In this document: positions 43,886 to 54,477 of the stretch, piece after piece
Position numbering within the stretch: the stretch's first letter is position 1
How the letters are laid out: each line of letters begins with the position of its first letter
Source: Polynucleobacter sp. 71A-WALBACH
Lineage (GTDB): Bacteria > Pseudomonadota > Gammaproteobacteria > Burkholderiales > Burkholderiaceae
Length of the DNA: 64,000 nt
NCBI RefSeq assembly: GCF_018882365.1
Contig: NZ_JACVOP010000003.1
Span: 1 to 64,000, forward strand
Reading direction: 5' to 3'
Made by a program: the position numbers and the translations under genes
Notes under the pieces: generated by a model
What the model saw: the letters and a program-made list of their open reading frames with translations, nothing else
Told to the model about the DNA's origin: nothing
The model's database searches: none

Positions 43886-44725
43886 TTAGTTAGCTTTTGT
43901 ATTGCGCAGGATGAAATCCGCTGTCACAAAGGCCGCATCGCTGGTAAATTCATCGGCCAAAATGCGGGCAGCAGCCTCTGAAAGAGAGATTTCGATAAAA
44001 CCACTGACTTCACCATCATGATTGGTGGGAACAAAGTTATCCGCCAGCTCTAGGTCATAGATAAAGAGCTGTTCATCATGAAAACCCCGGCCTGGAATGG
44101 GGCGGCGCATATGTATGCGGCCAACCGGCTCAATTTGGTCTGAAATTTGGGGGGGAACACCAGCCTCTTCCCATAACTCCCTGCGAGCGTTAACCCATGG
44201 GGTCTCATCAGCCCCAATACCGCCTGCTGCTAGGTTATCTAGGCGACCTGGGTCAGTAGACTTGGTTTCACTCCGACGTCCCAGCCAGAGATTGCCAGCT
44301 TTGGTATAGCCATTAATGTGGGTTGCCATGCTACGAAAGCCAAAAGTACGGAAAGCAGAGCGTTCTAAGCGGAAGTATTCATGGCCATTTTGGTCAATCC
44401 AGGCGAAGTCCTCGTGCCGCCAACCAGGAATAAAGCCACCTTGGTGCATTCGGTCGGCTAATTTAGCCAGGCTTTCTGACAATATTAAAGGTCGCGCATG
44501 CGCAATAGTCAGGTGAGCATGATCCATTTCCACGTGAGAAATGGGATTTTTTGCCAAGGATTCTTGCAAATAGGGAATAAATTCGGGGTTTAAGTGCCCA
44601 ATCACTTGGCCAGATGAGGCGCCACCCAAAAATTGGATGGGTAAAAAATCTTGTGGAGCGGATCTCGCGGTGTTTTGGAGCATCTCCTCTAAAGCGGCGA
44701 TCGTGCTGGTGGTGAGCTTATGCAT
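43886..44725 (-). CDS. Nudix hydrolase with DUF4743 domain
   Basis: 279 residues. An N-terminal DUF4743-type domain (about 1-120) is followed by a Nudix fold with the box GGIGADETPWVNARRELWEEAG. The same architecture occurs in the yeast Tnr3/YJR142W group, which removes oxidised thiamine diphosphate; the position just upstream of the thiamine operon supports such a role. Substrate not proven. Confidence 0.85.
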   Translation of the reverse strand: MHKLTTSTIAALEEMLQNTARSAPQDFLPIQFLGGASSGQVIGHLNPEFIPYLQESLAKNPISHVEMDHAHLTIAHARPLILSESLAKLADRMHQGGFIPGWRHEDFAWIDQNGHEYFRLERSAFRTFGFRSMATHINGYTKAGNLWLGRRSETKSTDPGRLDNLAAGGIGADETPWVNARRELWEEAGVPPQISDQIEPVGRIHMRRPIPGRGFHDEQLFIYDLELADNFVPTNHDGEVSGFIEISLSEAAARILADEFTSDAAFVTADFILRNTKAN

Positions 44726-44936
44726 GCCCTAAGTGTAAGAGAAATTAAAAATACTGAAAAACTAGTCTAAAAATCTATAAATGAAGTTGAATTGTCAACA
44801 GATCTTTACTTATATTTTTGTCAGAGATGGATGCTCATAATTTAAGCAAGCTAGGTCACTCTATACAAATCTGTGACTTACGAAAACTTTTGGGTATTTA
44901 TCCACACAAGCTGTGGATAAGTTTTGAATTGAGGGG

Positions 44937-45011
44937 TGGTCCCGCCGACAGGAATCGAACCTGTATCCCACGCTTAGGAGGCATGTGCACTATCCATTGT
45001 GCTACGGCGAG
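44937..45011 (-). tRNA. tRNA-Arg (CCT)
   Basis: The minus strand gives a 75-nucleotide cloverleaf: acceptor CTCGCCG with CGGCGGG (one G-T pair), anticodon loop CTCCTAA with CCT, T-arm ACAGGTTCGATTCCTGT, encoded CCA. The 211 bases between it and the Nudix gene hold no supportable gene. Confidence 0.93.
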
Positions 45012-45107
45012 AAAAAAGTAACTACTCAAAATCAAATCAATACCAAACAAGCTCTAGAAATGGTATTTGGCGAAATCATTATCCACGCATCCCAATGCAA
45101 CTACCAC

Positions 45108-45242
45108 TTACCAGCCGCAGAGCGCCCAAACTTGATTGGTAATTGCTACGGTTAAGTCTGGCGCAAAGTATGCGGTGAAAATAACTCCTAAGATTAATAG
45201 CGATAGGACGTATAAAAACAAACGCGTAATAGAAATTTTCAT
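45108..45242 (-). CDS. Tiny membrane protein, 44 residues
   Basis: The frame reads MKISITRLFLYVLSLLILGV, one hydrophobic helix, then FTAYFAPDLTVAITNQVWALCGW and a stop. It begins 9 bases after the stop of the MFS gene, so it is likely translated from the same message. It is shorter than most gene finders report. Function unknown; a small partner of the transporter is possible. Confidence 0.6.
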   Translation of the reverse strand: MKISITRLFLYVLSLLILGVIFTAYFAPDLTVAITNQVWALCGW

Positions 45243-45251
45243 CAGAAAAAT

Positions 45252-46484
45252 TTAGGCAGTTGCAACACGATGTATTGCTCGCTCTTTTACTGGCAAATTT
45301 ACCAAGAACGCAAACACACCCAAGGCAATCGCAATATTCCAAACAATCAGATAGGACCCAGTTCGGTCAAATAAATAGCCGCCGAAATAAGCTCCGCAGA
45401 AGCTACCCAATTGATGTGAGAAGAACACCAAGCCAGATAGCATCGTGAGGTATTTGACGCCAAAGATCTGGGCCACGATTGCATTTGTGAGGGGGATAGT
45501 AGATAGCCACAGAAAGCCCATGATTGCTGCAAAGATATAAGTGGACGTTGGGCTCAGGGGTAGCCAAACAAAAGCCATGATGGCAACAGACCTGCTGATA
45601 TAGATGCCCGATAGAAGGTAGCGCTTTGGAAAGCGTTGTCCCAGTATTCCAGCGCTATAGGTACCGAAGACATTAAAAAGCCCAATCAAGGCAAGTGCAG
45701 TCGTTGCTACGGCAGGAGCACCCACATCTGGATAAATTTTAGATAAATCTTTAAGGTAGGGCGCTAAATGAACAGCAATAAACACCACTTGAAATCCGCA
45801 CACAAAATAACCTAAAGTAAGCAATCTAAAGCTGGGATTTCCGATTGCCTCTTTTAGAGCTTGTTTAATAGTTTGATCGCTTCCTTGGTGGGAATTAATG
45901 ACACCCGGTTCGCGCAACATAAACGCAATCGGAATCATCAGGCTAGCCATGAGCGCTAACATGAGTAACGCATCATTGGCACCAAATCCTGTGAGTAAAC
46001 CCTGTTCAACCGGAATCATGAGGAACTGCCCAAATGATCCAGCTGCTGCTGCAATACCCATTGCCCACACTCGTTTTTCCGCAGCAACGTTACGACCTAA
46101 TATTCCATAGACCACGCTGTAGGTAGTTGCAGTTTGTGCAAGGCCAATCAGTAATCCACCGGCTAAAGAAAAATTCAGCGCATCCGTCGAGACTGCCATA
46201 CCAGCTAAGCCGAGTGCATAAAGTGCGCCACCAGCGACCATGATTTTGAATGCGCCGTAACGATCGGCTAATGCTCCAGTAATGGGTTGAACGGCTCCCC
46301 AAATCAGATTCTGTAATGCGATAGTGAGAGCAAAGGTTTCACGCCCCCAACCATTCGCCATCGTAATTGGAAGATTGAATAGACCGAAACCATGGCGGAT
46401 ACCCATGGAGAAGGTCACCATCAGCCCCCCAAAAATGAGCACTTGTTTGAGTGATAGTTTTTGACTTTGATTGGTGGAAGACAT
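45252..46484 (-). CDS. MFS transporter, OxlT-like
   Basis: 410 residues, about 12 membrane helices. GRETFALTIALQNLIWGAVQP followed by ADRYGAFKIMVAGG gives the DRYG loop of the major facilitator family; overall it resembles oxalate/formate and monocarboxylate-type carriers. It is 5 bases from the CoA-transferase gene, so it probably carries the acid that the transferase activates. Substrate not decided. Confidence 0.87.
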   Translation of the reverse strand: MSSTNQSQKLSLKQVLIFGGLMVTFSMGIRHGFGLFNLPITMANGWGRETFALTIALQNLIWGAVQPITGALADRYGAFKIMVAGGALYALGLAGMAVSTDALNFSLAGGLLIGLAQTATTYSVVYGILGRNVAAEKRVWAMGIAAAAGSFGQFLMIPVEQGLLTGFGANDALLMLALMASLMIPIAFMLREPGVINSHQGSDQTIKQALKEAIGNPSFRLLTLGYFVCGFQVVFIAVHLAPYLKDLSKIYPDVGAPAVATTALALIGLFNVFGTYSAGILGQRFPKRYLLSGIYISRSVAIMAFVWLPLSPTSTYIFAAIMGFLWLSTIPLTNAIVAQIFGVKYLTMLSGLVFFSHQLGSFCGAYFGGYLFDRTGSYLIVWNIAIALGVFAFLVNLPVKERAIHRVATA

Positions 46485-46489
46485 GTGAT

Positions 46490-47710
46490 TTAAACGACGC
46501 CCTTTTCTTGCAAGGCAGCAATAGCCTGAGAATCCAGATTCAAGCGCTCCCGAAGAATCTCATCAGTATGTTGACCTAGGGTAGGTGGCGCCATACGGAC
46601 TTCAACAGGGGTTTCTGAAAGTCGCATTGGGCTGGCAACGAGCTTCATATTGCCTGCCGTTGGGTGTGGAACGTTAATTTGGACGCCTCGAGCCTTGACT
46701 TGCTCATTATCAAAGACCTCTTCAAAGTTGTTAATGGGGCCGCAGGGCACGTTATCAGCCTCTAAAAGCTCGATCCACTCAGCCTTTGTTTTGCGCCGAG
46801 TCATTACTTCTAGCAACGGTATCAAGGACTTGCGGTTCTCAACTCGAAGGGGATTATTAATGTAATGGGGATTTTCAGCCAAATGGGCTTCTCCGCCAGC
46901 TGTAACAAAGTGCTTGAATTGACCATCATTGCCAACGGCGACAATCATCCAGCCGTCTGAAGTGGGGAAGGTTTGGTAAGGAACGATAACGGGGGAAGCG
47001 TTGCCCCAGCGACGAGGGACGTGATTTGAGCATAAATAGGCGCTAGACACATTCGCCATGACGGCGATTTGAGTATCTAAGAGGGCCATATCAATGTACT
47101 GGCCTTGACCAGTCTGATCCCGGTGGACAACGGCAGCCAAGATAGCCGTTGTGGCGTACATGCCAGTAAAGATATCAGCTATGGCCACCCCAGCCTTTTG
47201 TGGGCTGGCTCCTGGAACATCATCTGCTTCTCCGGTCACGCTCATAAATCCACCCATGCCTTGAATAATGAAGTCATATCCAGGGCGGTGGGCGTAGGGG
47301 CCGTTTTGACCAAATCCAGTAATAGAGCAATAAATCAGGTCAGATTTGACCTTTTTGAGGCTTTCATAATCAAGTCCGTACTTAGCCAGATCCCCAACCT
47401 TGTAGTTTTCGAGCACTACATCCGACTCTTTGGCGAGCTGCCGAATGATTTCTTGGCCTTCTGGTTTGCTGATATCGACCGTAATTGAGCGTTTATTTCG
47501 ATTAATACAAATGAAATAGGCTGTTTCAACTGTGTCATTACCCTTGGCATCCTTCACAAAAGGAGGGCCCCAGTGACGGGTATCGTCCCCAACGCCTGGG
47601 CGCTCCACTTTAATGACGTCTGCACCGAGATCGGCGAGGTTTTGTGCGCACCACGGGCCGGCAAGAACACGGCTGAGGTCTAAAACGCGAATATGACTTA
47701 AGGCTCCCAT
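46490..47710 (-). CDS. CaiB/BaiF family CoA-transferase
   Basis: 406 residues, class III CoA-transferase. LDLSRVLAGPWCAQNLADLGADVIKVE at the N-terminus and the catalytic aspartate in IDMALLDTQIAVMANV. It moves CoA between acyl donors and a dicarboxylic or hydroxy acid. With the MFS carrier it forms a two-gene uptake-and-activation unit. An assignment as formyl-CoA:oxalate transferase is not supported because no oxalyl-CoA decarboxylase lies beside it. Confidence 0.9.
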   Translation of the reverse strand: MGALSHIRVLDLSRVLAGPWCAQNLADLGADVIKVERPGVGDDTRHWGPPFVKDAKGNDTVETAYFICINRNKRSITVDISKPEGQEIIRQLAKESDVVLENYKVGDLAKYGLDYESLKKVKSDLIYCSITGFGQNGPYAHRPGYDFIIQGMGGFMSVTGEADDVPGASPQKAGVAIADIFTGMYATTAILAAVVHRDQTGQGQYIDMALLDTQIAVMANVSSAYLCSNHVPRRWGNASPVIVPYQTFPTSDGWMIVAVGNDGQFKHFVTAGGEAHLAENPHYINNPLRVENRKSLIPLLEVMTRRKTKAEWIELLEADNVPCGPINNFEEVFDNEQVKARGVQINVPHPTAGNMKLVASPMRLSETPVEVRMAPPTLGQHTDEILRERLNLDSQAIAALQEKGVV

Positions 47711-47788
47711 AGGGCAATTTTGGCATGAATATAGGGGTAATTCAGGAAAATTCGGGTTTTAGTTTAGACATGACTACAATTTGCGCGC

Positions 47789-49777
47789 ATGGCTACCCGT
47801 AAAACATCCGAATATAGCGAATCATCTATTCAGGTCCTAAAAGGACTTGAACCCGTGCGTCAGCGCCCGGGAATGTACACCCGCACTGACAATCCCCTTC
47901 ATATTATTCAGGAGGTGTTGGATAACGCTTCTGACGAGGCTTTAGGCGGGTTTGGCAAACAAATCATTGTGACTTTGCATGCCGACAGTAGCGTGAGCAT
48001 TGAAGACGATGGGCGCGGAATTCCGGTTGGAATGCATCCTACCGAGAAATTACCGGTTGTAGAAATCGTTTTTACCCAGTTGCATGCTGGGGGCAAGTTC
48101 GAAAAAGGCACTGGCGGAGCTTATGCCTTCTCCGGCGGCTTGCATGGTGTTGGTGTTTCGGTAACGAATGCGTTATCTAAGCGGCTAGAAGTCACTGTAT
48201 GGCGTGAAGGCCAAGTGTCTACTTTGACCTTTGCTGATGGCAGAGTTATTGAAAAGCTCAAAACTAGCGCTGCTGGTAAAGAAGATAAATCACACGGAAC
48301 ACGCGTTCGTGCATGGCCTGATGGAAAGTACTTTGATAGCGCTGCTATCCCTATGCCAGAGCTTATTCGTTTATTACGCTCTAAGGCAGTGCTGTTGCCG
48401 GGCGTAAAAGTTACCCTGATTCAAGAAAAATCTGGTGAGAGTCAAACTTGGCAATATGCCCAAGGTTTGCGTGGTTACTTAAATGAAGCGATGGCTCAAG
48501 CCGGTCATGGCGCAGAAGTGATTCCACCATTTGAGGGTGAGCAATACGCTACTGGCAATGGTGATGATGATTCCTTTGCTGAAGGCGAGGGGGCGGCATG
48601 GGTTGTTGCTTGGACTGAAGATGGTGCACCAGTGCGCGAGAGTTATGTGAACTTGATTCCAACTCCAGCGGGTGGAACCCATGAGAGCGGTTTACGCGAA
48701 GGCCTCTTTAATGCTGTCAAAGGTTTTATTGAAATGCATGCCTTACAACCGAAGGGTGTGAAGTTAATGCCCGAGGATGTCTTTGCGCGCGCCTCATTCA
48801 TTTTGTCTGCCAAGGTCTTGGATCCACAGTTCCAAGGGCAAATTAAAGAGCGCTTGAACTCCAGAGATGCGGTGCGTTTGGTTTCTGGTTACGCAAAATC
48901 TGCACTAGAGCTTTGGCTCAATGAGCATGTGGATTACGGTCGCAAATTAGCGGACTTAGTTATTAAGCAGGCTCAAGCAAGAACCCGTGCTGGTCAAAAA
49001 GTAGAAAAGAAAAAGTCTTCCGGCGTAGCGGTTCTGCCTGGCAAGTTGACTGACTGTGAGAGTCAAGACATCACACTGAATGAAATTTTCCTCGTAGAGG
49101 GTGATTCAGCGGGTGGCTCTGCCAAGATGGGCCGTAATAAAGAATACCAAGCTATTTTGCCTTTACGCGGTAAGGTTCTTAATACCTGGGAGGCAGAGCG
49201 TGATCGCTTGTTCGCCAACAATGAAGTGCATGATATCGCCGTTGCTATTGGTGTGGATCCCCATGGCGCCAATGACACGCCTGATTTATCAAATCTACGT
49301 TACGGCAAAGTCTGCATCTTATCGGACGCGGACGTGGATGGTGCGCATATTCAGGTCTTACTGCTCACATTGTTCTACAAGCATTTCCCTAAGTTAATTG
49401 AGTTGGGTCATATTCATATTTCCAGACCGCCATTGTTCAGGGTTGATGCTCCCGCGCGCGGTAAAAAACCAGCGCAAAAGATTTACGCTCTAGATGCAAA
49501 TGAGCTGCAAGCAATCGAAGATAAATTACGCAAAGATGGCGTGAAGGAATCTGCATGGCAAATTTCCCGCTTTAAGGGCTTGGGAGAAATGAGTGCTGAG
49601 CAATTGTGGGATACCACTTTGAATCCAGATACCCGTCGCCTATTGCCGGTGACATTGGGCACTTGGACGGAAGATGAAACAATTAAAACGATGGATATGT
49701 TGATGGGTAAATCCGAATCTGGGGCGCGTCGTGATTGGCTTGAAGAGCGCGGTAATGAAGTCGAGGCGGATATCTAA
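47789..49777 (+). CDS. parE: DNA topoisomerase IV subunit B
   Basis: 662 residues. GHKL ATPase ([38 protein letters not shown]) and TOPRIM domain ([27 protein letters not shown]). Too short for GyrB, and paired with ParC. It overlaps parC by one base (TAATG). It decatenates daughter chromosomes. Confidence 0.97.
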   Translation: MATRKTSEYSESSIQVLKGLEPVRQRPGMYTRTDNPLHIIQEVLDNASDEALGGFGKQIIVTLHADSSVSIEDDGRGIPVGMHPTEKLPVVEIVFTQLHAGGKFEKGTGGAYAFSGGLHGVGVSVTNALSKRLEVTVWREGQVSTLTFADGRVIEKLKTSAAGKEDKSHGTRVRAWPDGKYFDSAAIPMPELIRLLRSKAVLLPGVKVTLIQEKSGESQTWQYAQGLRGYLNEAMAQAGHGAEVIPPFEGEQYATGNGDDDSFAEGEGAAWVVAWTEDGAPVRESYVNLIPTPAGGTHESGLREGLFNAVKGFIEMHALQPKGVKLMPEDVFARASFILSAKVLDPQFQGQIKERLNSRDAVRLVSGYAKSALELWLNEHVDYGRKLADLVIKQAQARTRAGQKVEKKKSSGVAVLPGKLTDCESQDITLNEIFLVEGDSAGGSAKMGRNKEYQAILPLRGKVLNTWEAERDRLFANNEVHDIAVAIGVDPHGANDTPDLSNLRYGKVCILSDADVDGAHIQVLLLTLFYKHFPKLIELGHIHISRPPLFRVDAPARGKKPAQKIYALDANELQAIEDKLRKDGVKESAWQISRFKGLGEMSAEQLWDTTLNPDTRRLLPVTLGTWTEDETIKTMDMLMGKSESGARRDWLEERGNEVEADI

Positions 49778-52224
49778 TGGCAACTAAAAAAACTCCCGGG
49801 GATTCAAGCTCAATTGAGCAAGCTGATTTATTTTCTGCTGAGCCAATTGAAATGAATATTGTTGAGATTGAGCAGACTGTTGCTCCAGAAGCTGGTGGCC
49901 CCAAAGATCCTCATGACCCTAAAATTGTAGAGCTCAATGAGGATGACAAAGACAGCCTAACGCTGGCTGTCTACGCTGAGCGCGCTTACTTGGATTACGC
50001 AATTAGCGTGGTTAAAGGCCGCGCTTTGCCAGATGTATCGGATGGTCAGAAGCCGGTTCAGCGCCGTATTCTGTTCTCGATGAGTGAGATGGGTTTGCGT
50101 GCTGATGCTAAGCCAGTAAAGAGCGCACGTGTTGTAGGTGATGTGTTGGGTAAATTTCATCCTCATGGTGACCAATCTGCTTATGACGCATTGGTGCGTC
50201 TTGCCCAGAGCTTCTCCTTGCGATACCCGTTGATTGATGGTCAAGGTAACTTTGGTTCGCGTGATGGCGATGGCGCTGCAGCGATGCGATATACCGAAGC
50301 GCGTTTAACCAAAATTGCTGGTTTACTGCTTAGCGAAATTGATGAAGGTACGGTAGATTTTGCGCCGAACTATGATGGATCATTCCAGGAGCCTAAGTTA
50401 TTACCAGCGCGCCTACCTTTTGTCCTATTGAATGGCGCATCTGGTATTGCTGTAGGTATGGCAACTGAGATTCCTTCGCATAATTTGCGTGAAGTCGCTA
50501 GTGCTGCTATTGCTTTAATGAAGTCTCCCAAAATGAGTACTTCAGAACTCCTCGAAATCATGCCTGGCCCTGACTACCCAGGCGGTGGTCAAATTATTTC
50601 TTCTCCAGCGGAGATCGCGCAGATCTACGAAGCTGGTCGTGGCAGTTTAAAAGTTCGTGCCCGCTGGTCTATCGAAGAGTTGGCTCGTGGTCAGTGGCAA
50701 ATCGTAGTTAACGAATTGCCACCATCCACTTCATCCCAGCGCGTACTACAAGAAATTGAAGAGATTACCAATCCCAAGGTTAAGGTCGGCAAAAAGACTT
50801 TGACTCCTGAGCAGAGCAATCTTAAGTCCACGATCTTGAATGTGCTGGACGGTGTGCGTGATGAATCTAGTAAGGATGCGGCTGTACGCCTGGTATTTGA
50901 GCCGAAGAGTAAAAATATCGATGTCAACGAGTTTGCAAACTTATTGCTAGCCCATACTTCGCTAGAGTCCAATGCGCCAATGAACTTAGTGATGATTGGT
51001 ACTGATGGTCGTCCGCGTCAAAAAGGCTTAAAAGAGATCATCTCTGAATGGATTTCTTTCCGAGTAGGTACTGTTACACGACGTACTCAGTATCGCTTAG
51101 GAAAAGTGAATGACCGAATGCATATTCTGGAAGGGCGCCTGATCGTTCTTCTGAATATTGATAAAGTGATTAAGATCATTCGCAATAGCGACGAGCCAAA
51201 AGCGGACCTTATTAAAGAGTTCAAGCTGAGTGATCGACAGGCAGAAGATATTTTAGATATCCGCTTGCGCCAGTTGGCTCGACTTGAAGGCATCAAGATT
51301 GAGCAAGAGTTAAAGCAGCTGAAGTCTGAACGCGAAGATCTAGAGGGCTTATTACAAAGCGATACCATTTTGCGTAAACGCATCATCAAAGAAATCGAAT
51401 CCGATATGAAGGATTTTGGTGATGATCGCCGTACTTTGATTCAGGAAGATAAGCGCGCTGTTGCGGAAACTAAGGTGTTGGATGAACCGGTGACTGTAAT
51501 CGTGTCCCAAAAAGGCTGGGTGCGGGTTCGCCAAGGCCATGAGCATGATGCTACCCAGTTTGGCTTTAAGGCTGGAGATGCGCTCTACGGAACATTTGAA
51601 TGCCGCACGGTAGATGTCATACAGGGCTTCGGTAGTGATGGTCGGGTCTATACCGTGCCTGTTAGTGATTTACCTGGCGCTCGTGGTGATGGTTCACCAT
51701 TGACTAGTTTTGTAAACCTAGCAGCTGGTTCACAAATGGTTGCTTATTACGCTGGTCAGCCCGATGATCTCGTATTGATTTCAACCAGGTCTGGTAATGG
51801 TTTCTTGGCAAATGTCGCGGATATGACGACTCGTAACAAGGCTGGTAAATCTTTTGTTGGTATCGATAGCAAATTCCCTGGTGGTGATGCTCCTCTTGGT
51901 GCAGCTAAAGTCACAGCTGGAATGAAGCAGGTAGCTTGCCTATCCGAAGGCTCTAAGTTATTGGTATTCCCATTAGATGAGCTTAAGCGTTTACCTACGG
52001 GTGGTAAGGGTGTGATCTTGATGGGTCTAGACGATAAAGAAAAGCTTGCCTCAGCGATTGCTGTGGGTCCTGATGGCGCTACGTATTCTGGTGCTGGACG
52101 TGCTGGCAAGCCAACTGAGTTAAGTCTCGATGCAAAAACCTTGAAGTCGTTTGCAGGCAATCGTGCTCGTAAGGGCCACTTTGTAGAGCCAAGACTGAAA
52201 GACGGAAAACTGAAGGCGAACTAA
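49777..52224 (+). CDS. parC: DNA topoisomerase IV subunit A
   Basis: 815 residues. DNA-cleavage domain with [27 protein letters not shown], and catalytic Tyr172 in [11 protein letters not shown]. Beta-pinwheel C-terminal domain after about residue 540. An acidic N-terminal extension of about 50 residues precedes the conserved domain, more than in E. coli ParC. Ends at a clear terminator. Confidence 0.97.
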   Translation: MATKKTPGDSSSIEQADLFSAEPIEMNIVEIEQTVAPEAGGPKDPHDPKIVELNEDDKDSLTLAVYAERAYLDYAISVVKGRALPDVSDGQKPVQRRILFSMSEMGLRADAKPVKSARVVGDVLGKFHPHGDQSAYDALVRLAQSFSLRYPLIDGQGNFGSRDGDGAAAMRYTEARLTKIAGLLLSEIDEGTVDFAPNYDGSFQEPKLLPARLPFVLLNGASGIAVGMATEIPSHNLREVASAAIALMKSPKMSTSELLEIMPGPDYPGGGQIISSPAEIAQIYEAGRGSLKVRARWSIEELARGQWQIVVNELPPSTSSQRVLQEIEEITNPKVKVGKKTLTPEQSNLKSTILNVLDGVRDESSKDAAVRLVFEPKSKNIDVNEFANLLLAHTSLESNAPMNLVMIGTDGRPRQKGLKEIISEWISFRVGTVTRRTQYRLGKVNDRMHILEGRLIVLLNIDKVIKIIRNSDEPKADLIKEFKLSDRQAEDILDIRLRQLARLEGIKIEQELKQLKSEREDLEGLLQSDTILRKRIIKEIESDMKDFGDDRRTLIQEDKRAVAETKVLDEPVTVIVSQKGWVRVRQGHEHDATQFGFKAGDALYGTFECRTVDVIQGFGSDGRVYTVPVSDLPGARGDGSPLTSFVNLAAGSQMVAYYAGQPDDLVLISTRSGNGFLANVADMTTRNKAGKSFVGIDSKFPGGDAPLGAAKVTAGMKQVACLSEGSKLLVFPLDELKRLPTGGKGVILMGLDDKEKLASAIAVGPDGATYSGAGRAGKPTELSLDAKTLKSFAGNRARKGHFVEPRLKDGKLKAN

Positions 52225-52252
52225 GAGGCTTTACCTGTTAGCGCATAAAAAG

Positions 52253-52283
52253 AAACCCGGTCAGTAGCTGATCGGGTTTTTTA
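52253..52283 (+). terminator. Terminator after parC
   Basis: AAACCCGGTCAG and CTGATCGGGTTT pair with one G-T step across TAG, followed by TTTTAT. It sits 29 bases after the parC stop and also lies between convergent genes, so it may serve xdhC too. Confidence 0.88.
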
Positions 52284-52291
52284 TTTCCGTA

Positions 52292-53251
52292 TTAAGGTTT
52301 CTTAGGGATCGGTGCGCCGTACTTCACCGCAATCACTTCAGCCAGAATCGATACGGCAATTTCTGGTGGAGTTAAAGCGCCGATAAATAAGCCGACGGGC
52401 CCGTGAAGTCGTTCTACTTCCTCTTGCGTCACATCAAATTCCAGCAGACGGGCTTTACGTTTCTGGGTATTCACTCTGCTGCCCAGCGCGCCGACATAAA
52501 AAGCGGGTGACTTTAATGCTTCCATTAAGGCCATGTCATCTAGCTTGGGATCGTGCGTTAAGGCAACAACAGCGGTATGTGAGTCGACACCAATTTCCAA
52601 TAGCACATCGTCCGGCATGCCCTTAATGAACTGGATATGCTCGCGATTAATGCCTTCGGCATACTCTTCACGTGGATCGATCACGATGACTTCAAAATCG
52701 GATGCCAGCGCAAAGTCAGCTGTGTAAAGAGATAGCTGGCCCGCGCCAATAATGACCATGCGCCAGCGCGGACCATAGGTGGTTTTCATGATCTGATCAT
52801 CACAGACAAAAGCCTCATTACGATTACCAGCTTCCAGCTTGGATTTGCCGGTAGTGAGATTGACTGTGCGCGAGGTAATTTGGTGATTGGAAATGGAGCT
52901 CAGAATGCTTTCTAGGATTGCCAATTCAGGTTTTGGCTCAACAAGCAAGCGTAGTGTTCCACCACAAGGCAAACCAAAGCGAGCCGCTTCTTGTTGACTA
53001 ACGCCATAGACCACCATCTCCGGCAATTCTTTAGTGAGAATTTCGGTTTGAACACGACGTATTAAGTCATCCTCAACGCATCCACCAGAAACTGATCCCG
53101 TTACTTGACCATCACCTCTGATGGCTAACCAAGATCCGATCGGTCTTGGGGCTGAACCCCATGTTTGCACTACAGTAGCGATTGCCACTGGATGACCAGA
53201 TTTGAGCCAATCAACGGCAGCTTTTAAAACGCTTAAGTCGGTACTGTTCAT
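52292..53251 (-). CDS. XdhC family molybdenum-hydroxylase maturation protein
   Basis: 319 residues. GSAPRPIGSWLAI, SGGCVEDDLIRRV and the C-terminal Rossmann part (MVIIGAGQLSLYTADFA, ALGSRVN) are the two XdhC/CoxI halves. These proteins insert sulfurated molybdenum cofactor into xanthine-dehydrogenase-type enzymes. Divergent from the MocA-like gene with 65 bases between. Confidence 0.88.
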   Translation of the reverse strand: MNSTDLSVLKAAVDWLKSGHPVAIATVVQTWGSAPRPIGSWLAIRGDGQVTGSVSGGCVEDDLIRRVQTEILTKELPEMVVYGVSQQEAARFGLPCGGTLRLLVEPKPELAILESILSSISNHQITSRTVNLTTGKSKLEAGNRNEAFVCDDQIMKTTYGPRWRMVIIGAGQLSLYTADFALASDFEVIVIDPREEYAEGINREHIQFIKGMPDDVLLEIGVDSHTAVVALTHDPKLDDMALMEALKSPAFYVGALGSRVNTQKRKARLLEFDVTQEEVERLHGPVGLFIGALTPPEIAVSILAEVIAVKYGAPIPKKP

Positions 53252-53316
53252 TTCTGATCTCTAATATTTTTTGTATTTATTATTTTTATACTGCCAATTT
53301 AACTATTATCTCTCTA

Positions 53317-53967
53317 ATGACAAGTTCAAGCTCATCTACTCAAAACCCAAAGTTCCGCCTAGCTGTTCTGTTGCTTGCTGCGGGCGAGGGTAGTCGTCTG
53401 GGGGTGCATCCCAAAGCTTTGTTACGTAAGGAGGGTATTACGCTCCTACAAGCTTTGTGTAATGCCATCCAGCAATTTGAACCAGTTCAATGTGTCTCAG
53501 TGACGGGCTTTCATGCTGAGGAGATTGAGTCTGAAGTGATAAAGATAAATCCGTCCTTGGACTACCCAATGCGGCCGGTTCGAAACCATGCTCCAGAGAG
53601 GGGGCAGGCTTCATCTGTTCGCTTGGGGCTTGAGTCAATCCAAGAAGAATTTGATGTTTTGCTAGTCGCGCTATCAGACCAGCCCGAAGTGGGTGCAAAG
53701 GAAATTCAAGAATTGCTTGATGAGTACTCTAAGCGAGAGGGCTCAGAGGAAATCATTCTGCCAGTAGTGAATGGGAAGCGTGGCAATCCTGTGTTGTTTT
53801 CGCATAAAGCGGTGTTCAATATTCTGGCAACCCCAGGTATGGTTTGCCGAGAATTCATGGATGTTAATCCTGGCAAAGTTAGGACTATGCATACTAGCAA
53901 TCAGGCATTTGTATTGGATGTCGACACATCGGAAGACATCCAAAAGCACAAATTAAGTCTGACGTAG
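53317..53967 (+). CDS. MobA/MocA-like nucleotidyltransferase
   Basis: 216 residues. LLLAAGEGSRLGVHPKALLR, then ALSDQPEV and GNPVLFSHKA, as in molybdenum cofactor cytidylyltransferase MocA. It should make MCD cofactor for xanthine-oxidase-type enzymes, consistent with the XdhC neighbour. Confidence 0.87.
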   Translation: MTSSSSSTQNPKFRLAVLLLAAGEGSRLGVHPKALLRKEGITLLQALCNAIQQFEPVQCVSVTGFHAEEIESEVIKINPSLDYPMRPVRNHAPERGQASSVRLGLESIQEEFDVLLVALSDQPEVGAKEIQELLDEYSKREGSEEIILPVVNGKRGNPVLFSHKAVFNILATPGMVCREFMDVNPGKVRTMHTSNQAFVLDVDTSEDIQKHKLSLT

Positions 53968-53969
53968 TT

Positions 53970-54428
53970 TTAAATCTCTGCAATCAATTCGATTTCGACA
54001 CAAGCACCCAAGGGTATTTGAGCCACACCGAATGCGCTGCGAGCATGCTTGCCGGCATCACCAAACACCTCAAAAAGCAACTCAGAGCATCCGTTAATCA
54101 CTAAGTGCTGCTCAGTAAATTCAGAACTTGAGTTCACTAAACCCATGACTTTCACAATACGCTTTACTTTGTCTAACGAGCCAAGATGATTTTGCAAAGT
54201 AGAAATCAAATCAATCGCGATCGATTTAGCGGCGGCTTTACCAGTTTCTGTATCCATGTCTAAACCCAGCTTACCAACCCAAGGTTTGCCATCTTTTTTG
54301 GCAATGTGCCCAGATAGAAAAACAGTGTTGCTAGTGCTAGCTGCCATGACGTAGGCTGCAGCGGGTGGTCCAGGTGGTGGTAAATCAATTCCGAGGGCTT
54401 TAAGGCGATCACTAATGTGGTTTGTCAT
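53970..54428 (-). CDS. RidA/YjgF-family protein
   Basis: 152 residues. SGHIAKKDGKPWVGKLG and ARSAFGVAQIPLGACVEIELIAEI with the conserved arginine that binds 2-aminoacrylate-type imines. It hydrolyses reactive enamines to 2-oxoacids or has a related role. It is 49 bases before the VWA-domain gene on the same strand but is probably not part of the molybdenum set. Confidence 0.87.
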   Translation of the reverse strand: MTNHISDRLKALGIDLPPPGPPAAAYVMAASTSNTVFLSGHIAKKDGKPWVGKLGLDMDTETGKAAAKSIAIDLISTLQNHLGSLDKVKRIVKVMGLVNSSSEFTEQHLVINGCSELLFEVFGDAGKHARSAFGVAQIPLGACVEIELIAEI

Positions 54429-54477
54429 AGGGGCATCAATCAGATTAAAAAATAGTTACAAGGGTGTTCAATAAATC

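Noticed and set aside
46490-47710. Formyl-CoA:oxalate CoA-transferase with an oxalate transporter
   Set aside because: The families are right, but no oxalyl-CoA decarboxylase is adjacent and the ThDP enzyme at 24406 lies in another operon, so the specific name is not justified.
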